Below are positions 1 to 7,722 of a stretch of DNA of 23,275 nucleotides, in pieces. Position numbers and translations under genes: made by a program. Position 1 is the first letter of the stretch. Each line of letters opens with the position of its first letter. The DNA comes from Eggerthellaceae bacterium (GTDB lineage: Bacteria; Actinomycetota; Coriobacteriia; Coriobacteriales; Eggerthellaceae), in contig CAAEEV010000171.1 in assembly GCA_900754955.1 (NCBI GenBank), forward strand, positions 1 through 23,275, in the 5' to 3' direction. The notes under the pieces are model-generated. The model saw only the letters and a list, made by a program, of their open reading frames with translations, was not told where the DNA came from and did no database searches.

Positions 1-482
1 ACGTGCTTGCCCGCCACGTCGATGCCGTAGGCATCGAGCACCTCGAGGCACGCCTGCGCCGTCGAGGGCGGGAACACCGTCGGGTCGTCGGTGAACACGC
101 CGGCGAGCGACGTGCGCGCGATGCCGTCGATGTCCTTCTCAACGGCGAGCATATCACAGATGCGCGTCTCGCTCATGCTCTTCGGAAGGGGACGGAACAG
201 AAGGCAGCCGTGGATGGACGCGTCAGCGTTCACGCGCTCGATCGCGCAGGCGAGCTCGTCTTCCGTCGCATCGGCGGCGAGCACCACCGACCTGACGGCG
301 ACGCCGAGCGCCTCGGCGCGGCGCAGGGCCGTGCGCTCGTACGACAGATCGTCGGGTCGCTCGCCCACGCGCACGATCGCGAGCGTCGGCGTCACACCGC
401 GCTCGGCGAGCGCGGCGATGCGTTCTTTGATGTCGTCGGCCATCTTCTCGACAACCGCCTTGCCTGCAAGAATGCGAGCCAT
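1..482 (-). CDS. folD: FolD, methylenetetrahydrofolate dehydrogenase (C-terminus off the window)
   Basis: The first 160 residues are present; the gene continues past the left edge, so the NADP-binding domain is not visible. The frame starts at an ATG preceded by AAGGGAAG at good spacing. FolD oxidises 5,10-methylene-THF to methenyl-THF and usually also hydrolyses methenyl-THF to formyl-THF. Seen here: VRVGERPDDLSYERTA (residues 37-52), LLFRPLP (94-100) and KDIDG (116-120). In bifunctional FolD the Tyr (48 here) is followed four residues on by the catalytic Lys; here that position is Ala-52. The conserved Gln of the QLPLP motif is Phe-96. I infer a dehydrogenase-only FolD, with the cyclohydrolase step done by FchA encoded 120 bases upstream. 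It is the last visible gene of the fhs-fchA-folD set. Family assignment is secure; monofunctionality is inference. Confidence 0.93.
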   Translation of the reverse strand, partial: MARILAGKAVVEKMADDIKERIAALAERGVTPTLAIVRVGERPDDLSYERTALRRAEALGVAVRSVVLAADATEDELACAIERVNADASIHGCLLFRPLPKSMSETRICDMLAVEKDIDGIARTSLAGVFTDDPTVFPPSTAQACLEVLDAYGIDVAGKH

Positions 483-602
483 GACTTCCCTTTCCAGCGT
501 CGCTTCCGCGACGCGCCGTTGCATACGGTCGATGCACCTGCGCGGCGGGCGGCACGTTCGCACGCCATCTGTCGCGCGGGGGCTTCGACCTCGGTTTTTT
601 CG

Positions 603-1229
603 TTACGAAACGCGTGCGCCGACCTGCTGCGCCACGTACGCATAGACGGCGTCGGCAGCCGCCACACCGCGCTCGATGAGCTCGTCAGCCTCGGCGCGGT
701 AGCGGGCTGCGCGCTCGGCGTCCGACATCGAGCCGATGTTGATGTACACGTTGAGGCTCGCACCCTGCAGCGCTGCGCGGGCGAAGGCAACGCCCACACC
801 CGCGTCCGACACGGCGAGGCGGCTGCCGTGGCGCGCCATGAAATCGCACGCGTCCACCACATCGGCGCAGCAGCGCATGATCGCAAGTGGCACCTCACAC
901 GCTCCGCCAAGCGCCTGCTGGAGCGCGGCTTCTTTGGCAGCCGCCTCCTCGGGCGTGCCCTTCGGCATGCGGTAAGCCGCTGCGAGCGGCTCGAAGGCGC
1001 GCGCATCGGCGTCGATCAGCTCAACGAGCCGCGCGCGCAATGCCGCGAGGTCGTCAAGCCGCGCACGCACCTCATCCTCCACATCGACGTACTTCTTCTT
1101 ACCCACGGTGAGCTCGCCCACCATGGAAGCAAGCGCCGACGCGAGCGCGCCGCAGTACGCCGCCGCCCCGCCGCCGCCGGGCGCGGGAGCAGATGATGCG
1201 AGCTCATCGAGAAATGCGGTGTCGATCAT
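603..1229 (-). CDS. fchA: Methenyltetrahydrofolate cyclohydrolase FchA (cyclodeaminase-fold family)
   Basis: This 208-aa protein belongs to the formiminotransferase-cyclodeaminase C-terminal domain family, whose stand-alone members (FchA) interconvert methenyl-THF and 10-formyl-THF. Family signs are the N-terminal glycine-rich segment APAPGGGGAAAYCGALASAL, the following KKKYVDVEDEV region, and a C-terminal segment with NVYINIGSM and ADAVYAYVA. The length matches the usual size of about 210 aa. The start MIDTAF is chosen because AAGGAATCG lies just before it; the frame stays open 45 codons further upstream, but that stretch carries a terminator-like hairpin (1261-1293). It sits between fhs and folD and supplies the step that the folD product appears to lack. 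Histidine ammonia-lyase pathway cyclodeaminase is the alternative, but no hut gene is nearby. Confidence 0.9.
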   Translation of the reverse strand: MIDTAFLDELASSAPAPGGGGAAAYCGALASALASMVGELTVGKKKYVDVEDEVRARLDDLAALRARLVELIDADARAFEPLAAAYRMPKGTPEEAAAKEAALQQALGGACEVPLAIMRCCADVVDACDFMARHGSRLAVSDAGVGVAFARAALQGASLNVYINIGSMSDAERAARYRAEADELIERGVAAADAVYAYVAQQVGARVS

Positions 1230-1250
1230 GCGATTCCTTGCGTTCGAGTG

Positions 1251-1293
1251 CAAAACCAAACGGCCGCCGAATGCCCTCTGGCATCGGCGGCCG
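1251..1293 (-). terminator. GC-rich hairpin with U-rich tail in the fchA leader (terminator or attenuator)
   Basis: Arms 1261-1275 and 1280-1293 pair over 14 bp with one bulged base and a 4-base loop. On the minus strand the hairpin is followed by TTTGGTTTTG. It lies about 120 bases after the fhs stop but only 22 bases before the fchA start, leaving no room for a promoter after it. It is therefore either a leaky terminator between fhs and fchA or an attenuator in the fchA leader. The same tail (TTGGTTTTG) follows the hairpin after ftsH. Confidence 0.6.
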
Positions 1294-1311
1294 CGAAAAA
1301 GCATGCGCCCG

Positions 1312-1317
1312 ATTATA
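1312..1317 (-). promoter_or_regulatory. fchA: Possible -10 element (TATAAT) upstream of the fchA leader hairpin
   Basis: An exact TATAAT occurs on the minus strand 18 bases before the hairpin at 1261-1293. No convincing -35 hexamer is visible at 16-18 bases. If used, the fchA message would begin near 1305 and carry the hairpin in its 5' leader. Confidence 0.35.
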
Positions 1318-1413
1318 GCGGAACGACTTGAGCCATCCCGGGGAAAGTCGCATTGCGAGCCCAAGTCAACGAGGGCCGCGCAGTTCGCTCAGCGCCAGCG
1401 CGTCGCGCGAACT

Positions 1414-3102
1414 CTAGAACAAGCCGGAGATCACGCCGTTCTCGTCGACGTCGATCTTGAAGGCGGCAGGGTTCTTGCCGAGACCCGGCATCGTCATGAT
1501 GGAGCCCGTGAGCGCCACCACGAAGCCCGCACCCGCGCTCACCTTCACCTGGCGGATCGTGATCTCGAAACCGCGCGGCGCGCCGAGCTTGGTCTGGTCG
1601 TCGGAGAAGGAGTACTGCGTCTTCGCCATGCACACGGGCATGCCGCCGAACCCGAGCGCCTCGAGCTTCGCAAGCTCCTTCTTCGCAGCGGGCTCGAAGA
1701 TGACGCCGTCGGCACGGTAGATGCGCTTGGCGATCGTCTCGATCTTCTCCTCAAGCGACAGCTCATCGCCGTAGGAGAACTCGAAGGTGTCGGCGCAGCG
1801 GCCGGCTTCGTCGCCCTGCTCGCACAGGCGCACCACTTCGTCGGCGAACGCGAGGCCGCCCTCGCCGCCCTTGCCGTGCACCTCGGAACGCACCGCGTTC
1901 ACGCCGAGCTCGCGACACTTGGTCTCGACGAGCTGCAGCTCGGCCTCGGTGTCCTGCTCGAACACGTTGATGGCCACCACGCACGGCAGCTTGTACACCT
2001 GGGTGATGTTCTCCACGTGCTGCAGCAGGTTGGGCAGGCCCGCCTCGAGCGCCTCGAGGTTTTCCTTGCCGAGGTCGGCCTTCGCCACGCCGCCGTGGTT
2101 CTTGAGCGCGCGCACCGTGGCGACGACGACGACCGCGTCGGGCTTCAAGCCTGCGAGACGGCACTTGATGTCGAGGACCTTCTCCGCGCCGAGGTCGGCA
2201 CCGAAGCCCGCCTCGGTCACGCAGTAGTCGCCGAGAGCAAGCGCCATGCGCGTGGCCATGATGGAGTTGCAGCCGTGCGCGATGTTCGCGAAGGGGCCGC
2301 CGTGCACGAACGCGGGCGTGCCCTCGAGCGTCTGCACGAGGTTCGGCTTGAGCGCGTCCTTGAGCAGCGCGGTCATGGCGCCTTCGGCGTGCAGGTCGTG
2401 CGCGGTGACGGGCTTGTCGTCGTAGGTGTAGCCCACCACGATGCGGCCGAGGCGCTCCTTGAGGTCGGTGATGGAGGTGGCTAGGCAGAAGATGGCCATG
2501 ACCTCGGAGGCCACGGTGATGTCGAAGCCGTCCTCACGCGGCACGCCGTGCGCCTTGCCGCCGAGGCCGTCGACGATGTTGCGCAGCTGGCGGTCGTTCA
2601 TGTCGACCACGCGCTTCCACGTGATCTTACGCACGTCGATGCCGAGCTCGTTGCCGTTGTGGATGTGCGCGTCGAGCAGCGCCGCCAGCAGGTTGTTCGC
2701 CGCGCCGATGGCGTGGAAGTCGCCCGTGAAGTGCAGGTTGATGTCCTCCATGGGCACCACCTGGGCGTAGCCGCCGCCTGCGGCACCGCCCTTGATGCCG
2801 AACACGGGACCGAGCGACGGCTCGCGCAGCGCCACCACCACGTTCTTGCCGCGGCGGGCGAGCGCGTCGGCCAGGCCGACCGTCTGCGTGGTCTTGCCTT
2901 CGCCGGCAGCCGTGGGGTTGATGGCGGTCACGAGGATGAGCTTGCCGGGCGTGTGCTCCTCGTTGCGCAGCAGGTTGTAGTCGACCTTCGCCTTGCAGTT
3001 TCCGTAGCACTCGAGGTACTTCTCGTCGATTCCGGCCTTCTCGGCGATCTCGGTGATGCGCTGCGGCGTGGATGCCTGGGCAATTTCAATGTCGGTCAAC
3101 AT
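1414..3102 (-). CDS. fhs: Formate--tetrahydrofolate ligase
   Basis: Formyl-THF synthetase (562 aa, the normal length) joins formate and THF using ATP to give 10-formyl-THF in the cytoplasm. It is the entry of the methyl branch of the Wood-Ljungdahl pathway and of one-carbon metabolism. Visible motifs are the P-loop-like [10 protein letters not shown] (63-72), the glycine-rich [18 protein letters not shown] segment, [10 protein letters not shown], and [17 protein letters not shown] in the centre. The C-terminus ends with [17 protein letters not shown], as in family members. The first ATG is used; it has only a weak purine-rich stretch (AAGAGAAAGCGGG) before it. fchA and folD follow on the same strand, 184 bases and then 120 bases apart. 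Confidence 0.98.
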   Translation of the reverse strand: MLTDIEIAQASTPQRITEIAEKAGIDEKYLECYGNCKAKVDYNLLRNEEHTPGKLILVTAINPTAAGEGKTTQTVGLADALARRGKNVVVALREPSLGPVFGIKGGAAGGGYAQVVPMEDINLHFTGDFHAIGAANNLLAALLDAHIHNGNELGIDVRKITWKRVVDMNDRQLRNIVDGLGGKAHGVPREDGFDITVASEVMAIFCLATSITDLKERLGRIVVGYTYDDKPVTAHDLHAEGAMTALLKDALKPNLVQTLEGTPAFVHGGPFANIAHGCNSIMATRMALALGDYCVTEAGFGADLGAEKVLDIKCRLAGLKPDAVVVVATVRALKNHGGVAKADLGKENLEALEAGLPNLLQHVENITQVYKLPCVVAINVFEQDTEAELQLVETKCRELGVNAVRSEVHGKGGEGGLAFADEVVRLCEQGDEAGRCADTFEFSYGDELSLEEKIETIAKRIYRADGVIFEPAAKKELAKLEALGFGGMPVCMAKTQYSFSDDQTKLGAPRGFEITIRQVKVSAGAGFVVALTGSIMTMPGLGKNPAAFKIDVDENGVISGLF

Positions 3103-3191
3103 GTCGGGCCCGCTTTCTCTTCACGGCGTGCGGCGATGATCGCACAGACGACATCTCGTTGCGCAGCGCCTCGTTTTTTCTCAGCCCCACG

Positions 3192-3197
3192 ATTCTA
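3192..3197 (-). promoter_or_regulatory. fhs: Possible fhs promoter -10 inside a small inverted repeat
   Basis: On the minus strand TAGAAT is flanked by CCACG and CGTGG (3187-3205), about 90 bases before the fhs start. No good -35 is seen at normal spacing. The gap 3103-3385 holds no credible gene; it is GC-rich near the YkgJ-type gene and more AT-rich here, as expected of a promoter region. Confidence 0.3.
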
Positions 3198-3385
3198 CCC
3201 CGTGGAATTGCCTTTCCGCAGATCGGCGCAGCTCACAGGATTGATTACGGAGCTTTGCGGTCGAGTCGCACAGTCGCAGAGCCGCCGAAGCGCGAAAGCG
3301 AGGCGAAGCCCGCGGAAACGCGGCGCCCCTTGGCGTGCCGCTGCGAAAGGCGCGCAAGGGCCGCAGCTCTGCGGGCGCGCGAACC

Positions 3386-3841
3386 CTACCAGTAGCGCGG
3401 ATCGGAGTCGTTGCCGTTGATGAAGCACTCGTGCATGTCAACGAGCGGCAGATCGCTCGGCACGGTGATGGAGGGGTTGCGCAGAAGGATCTCGAAGCGC
3501 GGCACGTGGCAGTTGTGCAGCCGGCACACCTGAGCGCGCGCCTCCCATACCATGCAGCGGCCGTCGGGGGCCTCGAGGCAGCAGCGCTCCTTGTTGCGAT
3601 CGATGGGCACGACGTGATGCGCCGCCATGTAGGCGCGGATGCGCTCGACCTCCTCGTGCGTCATCGCCAGCACGTTCACCCGGCAGCAGTTGCCGCAGCA
3701 GCGGCAGTCGGGGAAGCTGTTGTCGCCGTCGAAATGCAGCGGATACGCGCCCTCGGCGGCAGACTGCGCGCTCGCCGCCTCATGCGGCACGCGCGCGCCA
3801 TCCGCCGGCGCCGCTGCGACGCCCTCTTTCAGCGCGCTCAT
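3386..3841 (-). CDS. YkgJ-family cysteine-cluster protein
   Basis: A 151-aa protein with the CxxCxxCC-type pattern of the YkgJ/zinc-or-iron-chelating family (Pfam PF03692). The cysteine-rich core is CRCCGNCC (46-53), followed by a helix VLAMTHEEVERIRAYM, a second pair CC (87-88), then GRCMVW (95-100), VCRLHNC (105-111) and a final HEC. The first 30 residues are Ala-rich and probably disordered. Members probably bind a metal or Fe-S cluster; no reaction can be assigned from sequence. Its ATG overlaps the coaX stop (ATGA), so the two genes are very probably co-translated. No dedicated terminator is visible before fhs. Confidence 0.85.
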   Translation of the reverse strand: MSALKEGVAAAPADGARVPHEAASAQSAAEGAYPLHFDGDNSFPDCRCCGNCCRVNVLAMTHEEVERIRAYMAAHHVVPIDRNKERCCLEAPDGRCMVWEARAQVCRLHNCHVPRFEILLRNPSITVPSDLPLVDMHECFINGNDSDPRYW

Positions 3842-4611
3842 GAGCGGTGCGCCTCCGCGACGATGCGCAGACCCTCAAGCGTGAGCTGCTGGTTGACGAT
3901 CGAAATGGTGCGCGAAAGCGGCGCTACGCGATGGGCCAGCCCGCCCGTCGCCACCACGGGCGTCTCGTAGCCGAGCTGCGCAAACACGCGGCCCACAAGG
4001 CCGTCGACGCGATCGGCCTCGCCGTACACGATGCCTGCCTGCATCGCCTCGGCCGTGTTGCGGCCGATGGCGGTGTGAGGGTCTTCGAGCTCGATAGCCG
4101 CCAGACGCGTCGCTTTAGAGAACAGCGCCGTCGCCGAGCTTTCCATGCCCGGTGCGATGATGCCGCCGACGAAGCGTCCGTCGCGGTCGATCACCTCGAT
4201 GTTGGTCGCCGTGCCGAAGTCGACTACCACCACGGGCGCGCCGTACAGCGCACGCGCGGCCACCGCGTCGGCAACACGGTCGGCGCCGATCTCGGCGGGG
4301 TTGGCGTACGTGGTCGCGAACAGATCGGAACCGGCGGTGGCTGCGGTGCACACGAGAGGCTCGCGGCCGATGAGGTGGCGCACCGCCGACTGCCAGCCGT
4401 GCGTCAGCTGCGGCACCACCGAGGCGAGCGCCGCTGTGCCGATCTCCGTCGGCTCAATGCCCTCCGAGGCGATGAGCGGCGCGAGCTTCATGCGCAGCTC
4501 GTCGGACGTGTGGTTCTTGTTGGTCGCCATGCGCCACATGTGGCGCAGCTCGGCGCCATCGTACACGCCCACAACCGTCTGGGTGTTCCCTATGTCAATG
4601 GCAAGCAGCAT
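3838..4611 (-). CDS. coaX: Type III pantothenate kinase
   Basis: CoaX (257 aa) phosphorylates pantothenate, the first step of coenzyme A synthesis, and belongs to the ASKHA fold. Seen: N-terminal phosphate-binding DIGNTQTVVG (5-14), EIGADRVADA in the middle with the catalytic-region Asp, VVVDFGTATNIEVID, and GGIIAPGM. These are the diagnostic type III motifs. The start MLLAIDIGN is preferred over a GTG 11 codons upstream because family members begin right at this beta strand. A weak GGGAAAGG lies 12 bases upstream. A strong terminator (4676-4729) separates it from bioY, so its promoter should lie in 4612-4680. It is translationally coupled to the YkgJ-type gene. Confidence 0.97.
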   Translation of the reverse strand: MLLAIDIGNTQTVVGVYDGAELRHMWRMATNKNHTSDELRMKLAPLIASEGIEPTEIGTAALASVVPQLTHGWQSAVRHLIGREPLVCTAATAGSDLFATTYANPAEIGADRVADAVAARALYGAPVVVVDFGTATNIEVIDRDGRFVGGIIAPGMESSATALFSKATRLAAIELEDPHTAIGRNTAEAMQAGIVYGEADRVDGLVGRVFAQLGYETPVVATGGLAHRVAPLSRTISIVNQQLTLEGLRIVAEAHRS

Positions 4612-4675
4612 CTCGCTTCGGCCTTTCCCGTTCGATATCTGCACGCGGCACCATCGCCGCGCGCGGCGTCTCCAA

Positions 4676-4729
4676 AGAAAAACGCCGCATCGTGCCTTCC
4701 TATCGAGAAGTAAAGCACAATGCGGCGTT
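4676..4729 (-). terminator. Strong intrinsic terminator after bioY
   Basis: Arms 4681-4695 and 4715-4729 pair over 15 bp with a single G-U pair. The hairpin is followed on the minus strand by TTTTTCTTTGG. It sits 48 bases past the bioY stop. A second small palindrome (AGCGGTT/AACCGCT, about 4752-4769) lies between. Confidence 0.85.
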
Positions 4730-4776
4730 CGGGAAGCGATGCAACCCGACAGCGGTTCGGAAACCGCTTCGAGCAG

Positions 4777-5403
4777 CTAGACGATCGCCTTCACCGCGCG
4801 AGCACACGCCACTGCGGCAACGATCTTGATCAGATCGACCACGACGAAGGGCGCAACGCAAGCGAGGAACGCGGCCTCGGGACCCACGCCCGCGACAGCC
4901 ATGTACTGCGCCCAGCCGCACAGATACGAGATGGCGGTGAACAGGATGCCCGCGACGATCTCGACGCCGGCGACGCGCAGGAAACCGAGTACCTTCTGCA
5001 TGCCGGTGAGCGCCGCCGCCGAGGCGGGATCGGCCTGCGCCTCACGACGCGCCGAGCGCGAACGCACCACCATGAGCAGCAGCACGGCGGCAGCCACGCC
5101 GAACAGGTATCCCCACAGGAAGCCGCCCGTAGGACCGGCGAGCACGCCGACGCCGCCGCGCATGCCCGAGAACACCGGCACGCCGATGGCGCCGAGCAGC
5201 AGATAGCCCACGATGGCCGCGATGGCCTCCTGGGGCTTGAGCACCACGATGGCGAACGTGACGGCAAACATCTGAAGCGTGAACGGGATCGGTCCGAGCG
5301 GAACCGTCACCCACGCCGATACGGCCATGATGGCAATCGTGAGGCCAACGAAGGCAATGGATCGCGTGCGCGACAGAGGGCGCGCCTGAGTCTGAGCGGC
5401 CAT
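4777..5403 (-). CDS. bioY: BioY, substrate-binding component of an ECF biotin transporter
   Basis: A 208-aa integral membrane protein of the BioY family, the S component that captures biotin for an energy-coupling-factor transporter (and may work alone). Visible features: about six hydrophobic segments; the N-terminal AFVGLTIAIMAVSAWVTVPL; the family hallmark VPLGPIPFTLQMFAV; GYLLLGAIGVPVFSGMRGG; and GPTGGFLWGYLFG. The start MAAQTQ is fixed by AGGAG six bases ahead; the frame stays open 74 codons upstream but with unrelated sequence. No ecfA/ecfT genes are in the window, so shared ATPase components elsewhere are assumed. birA lies about 2.4 kb upstream on the same strand, but a MATE gene separates them. 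Confidence 0.95.
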   Translation of the reverse strand: MAAQTQARPLSRTRSIAFVGLTIAIMAVSAWVTVPLGPIPFTLQMFAVTFAIVVLKPQEAIAAIVGYLLLGAIGVPVFSGMRGGVGVLAGPTGGFLWGYLFGVAAAVLLLMVVRSRSARREAQADPASAAALTGMQKVLGFLRVAGVEIVAGILFTAISYLCGWAQYMAVAGVGPEAAFLACVAPFVVVDLIKIVAAVACARAVKAIV

Positions 5404-5491
5404 AGGTCTCCTATCCGAATTCGACAACAATGAGCAAACAAAGGTAACGCTTGAATGCACGTCGCGCGGGCGCCAGCACGAACGCACCCGC

Positions 5492-5523
5492 AAAAACCAA
5501 ACGAACGACCGACAAGGCGTCGG
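5492..5523 (-). terminator. Weak terminator-like hairpin between the MATE gene and bioY
   Basis: CCGAC (5509-5513) pairs with GTCGG (5519-5523), followed on the minus strand by TCGTTCGTTTGGTTTTTG. The stem is only 5 bp but the tail resembles the other terminators of this window. The rest of 5404-5639 shows no gene and no riboswitch or BirA box that I recognise. Confidence 0.3.
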
Positions 5524-5639
5524 CTCTCGGGAACAAACCCGTAGGGCGACAGCCTTCGACCCGCTTCTCACTGGGCCGCGTGACGGCAGCAACCCCTTGC
5601 GCAGCACGTTTTCGCCGGGTTGCAAACGCGCGTCATTCG

Positions 5640-7160
5640 TCAGATCTTGATCTCAAGCTCTCCACGCTCGATCTTCTTGAGGCGGCGCATCTCCGCAATG
5701 ATGAAGAGCACCGTGGTGAATATAGCCAAGAAGTCAGCGACGGGCGTAGCGAAGTATACCGCATCGAGGCCCGTGTACTGAGGCGCGATGCTCGGCAGGA
5801 CCATCGGAAGGATGAGCAGCAGCGGTATCAGGAAGATGACCTGGCGCGAGAGCGAGAGCATCGTCGATTTGAGCGGCTGCCCCGTCGCCTGGAAGTAATT
5901 GGCGCCGGTGATCTGGAAGCCGCAGAGCGGAAGCAGCAGCAACTGAACTTGCAGCGCGAAGATGGTGAACGTGAGCAGATCGGGGTTGGTGATGCCGAAC
6001 AGCTCCACGATCTGCGTGGGGAACAGGTGCACCATCGCCCAGAACAGCGTCGCGAGCACCGTCGCCACGAGAACGCCCTGCCAAAGCGTCGTGCGGACGC
6101 GGCTGATGAGGCGCGCGCCGTAGTTGTAGCCGAGCAGCGGCTGAATGGCGGCCGACACGCCGATGACCGGCAGCACCGAGAACATCGCGATACGCTGGAC
6201 CACGCCGATCGAAGCGAGCGCATCGCGTGCGCCGATGGGGCTCTGCGCGCCGTAGGTCACGAGCACGTAGTTGATCACCACGTTCACCACCGACGCCGCT
6301 GCTTGCACGGCGAAGCTCGCCAGGCCGAGGGTGAGGATCTTGCGGATCGTCTCGCCGTGGGGTCGCAGGTTGCGCAGGCGCAGACGCAGCGCCACGTTCT
6401 TGGTGATCGTGAAGTACCACAGCACCGAGGCGCACGACACCGCCTGGCCGCAGATGGTGGCAAGCGCACTGCCCGGCACGCCCCAGTCGAACACCATGAC
6501 GAACAGGAAGCTGAACACCGTGCAGGACACGGCGCCGATGAGCATGGTGAGCAGCGCGCGGTTCGGCGCGCCCGCGGTGCGGATGAAGTTGTTCACGCCC
6601 ATGCCGACGCACTGGAAGATGAAGCCGCAGCTGAGGATCTGGATGAACGTCTGGGCATAGGGGCGCACCTCGTCGGTGGCGCTCGACAGCGTAAGCAGTC
6701 CGCTGATGAGCGGGGGCGTCATGGCCACGACGAGCACAACGACCCAGAGCACAAGCGCGAGAAACACCGTGTTGCCGAGCGTGACCTCGGCGGCGTCGCG
6801 CTTGCCTTCGCCGAGACGCAGTGCCGCGAGCGCGTTGCCGCCCATGCCGACGAGCATGGCAAGCGCCATGAAGATGATCATCGTGGGGTTGGCGGCCGTC
6901 GCCGTGGAGAGTCCGAGCTCGCCCATGGCCTGACCGAGGAAGATGGAGCTGATGACGTTGTAGGCGCCGTTGACGAGCATGCCCACAATGGAGGGAATGG
7001 CGAACTCGGCAATGAGCTTCGGAATGGAGCCCGTGCCCATGCGCGACACCTTATCGACGTTCGAGGGCGCCGCCTGTTGTTCGGCGGGAGCCTTCTGCTC
7101 CGTCGGCTCCGTTGGACTCTGTGCGGAAACGCCGCCTCGCTCGCGCTCTTCCTCCGCCAT
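5640..7160 (-). CDS. MATE-family efflux transporter
   Basis: A 506-aa inner-membrane antiporter of the MATE/DinF-NorM superfamily that exports drugs or cationic metabolites using H+ or Na+ gradients. The first 35 residues are charged and low complexity, then about twelve hydrophobic segments follow in two homologous halves. Family marks include LIAEFAIPSIVGMLVNGAYN near the N-terminus, GMGGNALAALRLGEGKRDAAEV in the first half, and LGYNYGARLISRVRTTL in the second half. The start at MAEEE is chosen because GAAAGGGGG stands six bases before it; a TTG six codons upstream is less likely. A -10-like TACAAT occurs at 7193-7198, and a Fur-box-like element lies about 390 bases upstream. The substrate cannot be told from sequence. 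Confidence 0.93.
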   Translation of the reverse strand: MAEEERERGGVSAQSPTEPTEQKAPAEQQAAPSNVDKVSRMGTGSIPKLIAEFAIPSIVGMLVNGAYNVISSIFLGQAMGELGLSTATAANPTMIIFMALAMLVGMGGNALAALRLGEGKRDAAEVTLGNTVFLALVLWVVVLVVAMTPPLISGLLTLSSATDEVRPYAQTFIQILSCGFIFQCVGMGVNNFIRTAGAPNRALLTMLIGAVSCTVFSFLFVMVFDWGVPGSALATICGQAVSCASVLWYFTITKNVALRLRLRNLRPHGETIRKILTLGLASFAVQAAASVVNVVINYVLVTYGAQSPIGARDALASIGVVQRIAMFSVLPVIGVSAAIQPLLGYNYGARLISRVRTTLWQGVLVATVLATLFWAMVHLFPTQIVELFGITNPDLLTFTIFALQVQLLLLPLCGFQITGANYFQATGQPLKSTMLSLSRQVIFLIPLLLILPMVLPSIAPQYTGLDAVYFATPVADFLAIFTTVLFIIAEMRRLKKIERGELEIKI

Positions 7161-7240
7161 GTGCGCCCCCTTTCCCAAAAAAGCAATCTCTAATTGTAAA
7201 CCGCCAAAACGCTCTGCGACAGATCCAAATCAGCGGAGAT

Positions 7241-7425
7241 GCCGAAAGGCGCTGGGTTCCCGGAAAGGAGCAGACTCCCAATTGCTCCCTGAAAAGACAC
7301 TGCCCTCCTGGAAAGGTGCCGACCTTGAGGGAGGTACCGCCTTCCAGAAAGGCGCTATCCCCCGGAAAGGCGCCGCCTCCCGGAAAGCCCCCCCCCAGAA
7401 AGACTCCGCTCGCAGAAACCGACGG
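7241..7425. repeat. Degenerate short tandem repeats centred on GGAAAGG
   Basis: About nine imperfect units of the form (C)CCGGAAAGGCGC recur at spacings of roughly 16-36 bases, with cores near 7243, 7261, 7290, 7310, 7346, 7364, 7381, 7397 and 7414. Several units can fold as 5-bp mini-hairpins (for example CGCCTTTCCGGGAGGCG on the minus strand). A 14-base match to one unit (CGGAAAGGAGCAGA, 7261-7274) occurs inside birA at 8263-8276. The units are too divergent and unevenly spaced for a CRISPR array. Confidence 0.55.
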
Positions 7426-7522
7426 CTTCTTCGCGTGCGGTCAGCTCAATCCCGTTTTTTCCAAAAAAGGCGCGCTGTGTAACATTTTGCTTCGACTTGA
7501 TTGCAAGGCTGCGCAATTGTCT

Positions 7523-7552
7523 TTGATCGATTTCTGAAAAACCGCTGATAAT
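7523..7552 (+). promoter_or_regulatory. Plus-strand promoter candidate TTGATC-N18-GATAAT
   Basis: The -35 TTGATC (7523-7528) and -10 GATAAT (7547-7552) are 18 bases apart and close to the sigma-70 consensus. Transcription would start near 7559 and run into the 3' end of birA in antisense. No credible gene follows on the plus strand, so the product would be a non-coding or antisense RNA. Confidence 0.4.
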
Positions 7553-7565
7553 GATTATTCTTATT
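7546..7565. promoter_or_regulatory. Fur-box-like operator
   Basis: TGATAATGATTATTC matches the 7-1-7 Fur consensus TGATAATNATTATCA at all but the last two positions, and the longer GATAATGATTATTCTTATT matches 15 of 19 bases of the classical box. It overlaps the -10 of promoter candidates in both directions. Whether this organism's Fur or another metal regulator binds it is unknown. Confidence 0.5.
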
Positions 7566-7583
7566 TTGCACATATCAAAGCAA
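7554..7583 (-). promoter_or_regulatory. Minus-strand promoter candidate TTGCTT-N18-AATAAT
   Basis: On the minus strand TTGCTT (7578-7583) and AATAAT (7554-7559) are 18 bases apart. A transcript from here would reach the MATE gene after a leader of nearly 400 bases that contains the tandem repeats. Confidence 0.35.
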
Positions 7584-7694
7584 CGACGCGCAGTAGACGC
7601 ATTTTGGCGAACGATTTTGTTGCATCCCGCCGATTATTTGGAAAAATTCCGAAATAGCGGAACGCGCGGGAGGGGCAAGGTCTGCGCAGTCCCT

Positions 7695-7722
7695 ACACGG
7701 CCTCCACGCGAGCGTCACGTGG
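7695..7722. repeat. Partial duplicate of the birA 3' end
   Basis: This 28-base stretch matches 7761-7788, which contains the birA stop codon, at 24 of 28 positions in direct orientation; GCGAGCGTCACGTGG is identical. The copies start 66 bases apart. It looks like a remnant of a local duplication. Confidence 0.6.

Noticed and set aside
1230..1364. N-terminal extension of FchA (45 more codons)
   Set aside because: It would translate through the terminator-like hairpin and gives Arg-rich sequence unlike the family; the ATG at 1229 has its own ribosome site.
5404..5639. Riboswitch upstream of bioY
   Set aside because: I could not fit the leader to a cobalamin, thiamine, folate or other known riboswitch core; only a weak hairpin is seen.
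5451..7193. A 580-codon plus-strand open frame opposite the MATE gene
   Set aside because: Composition is His/Arg/Glu/Asp-rich with no recognisable fold, and the minus strand encodes an intact MATE transporter.
7194..7202. BirA operator (TTGTAAACC half-site)
   Set aside because: Only one half-site is present; no matching GGTTTACAA 14-16 bases away, the gene downstream is a MATE exporter, and this BirA lacks a DNA-binding domain.
7241..7425. CRISPR array
   Set aside because: Repeat units are short, divergent and unevenly spaced, with no constant spacer length and no cas genes nearby.
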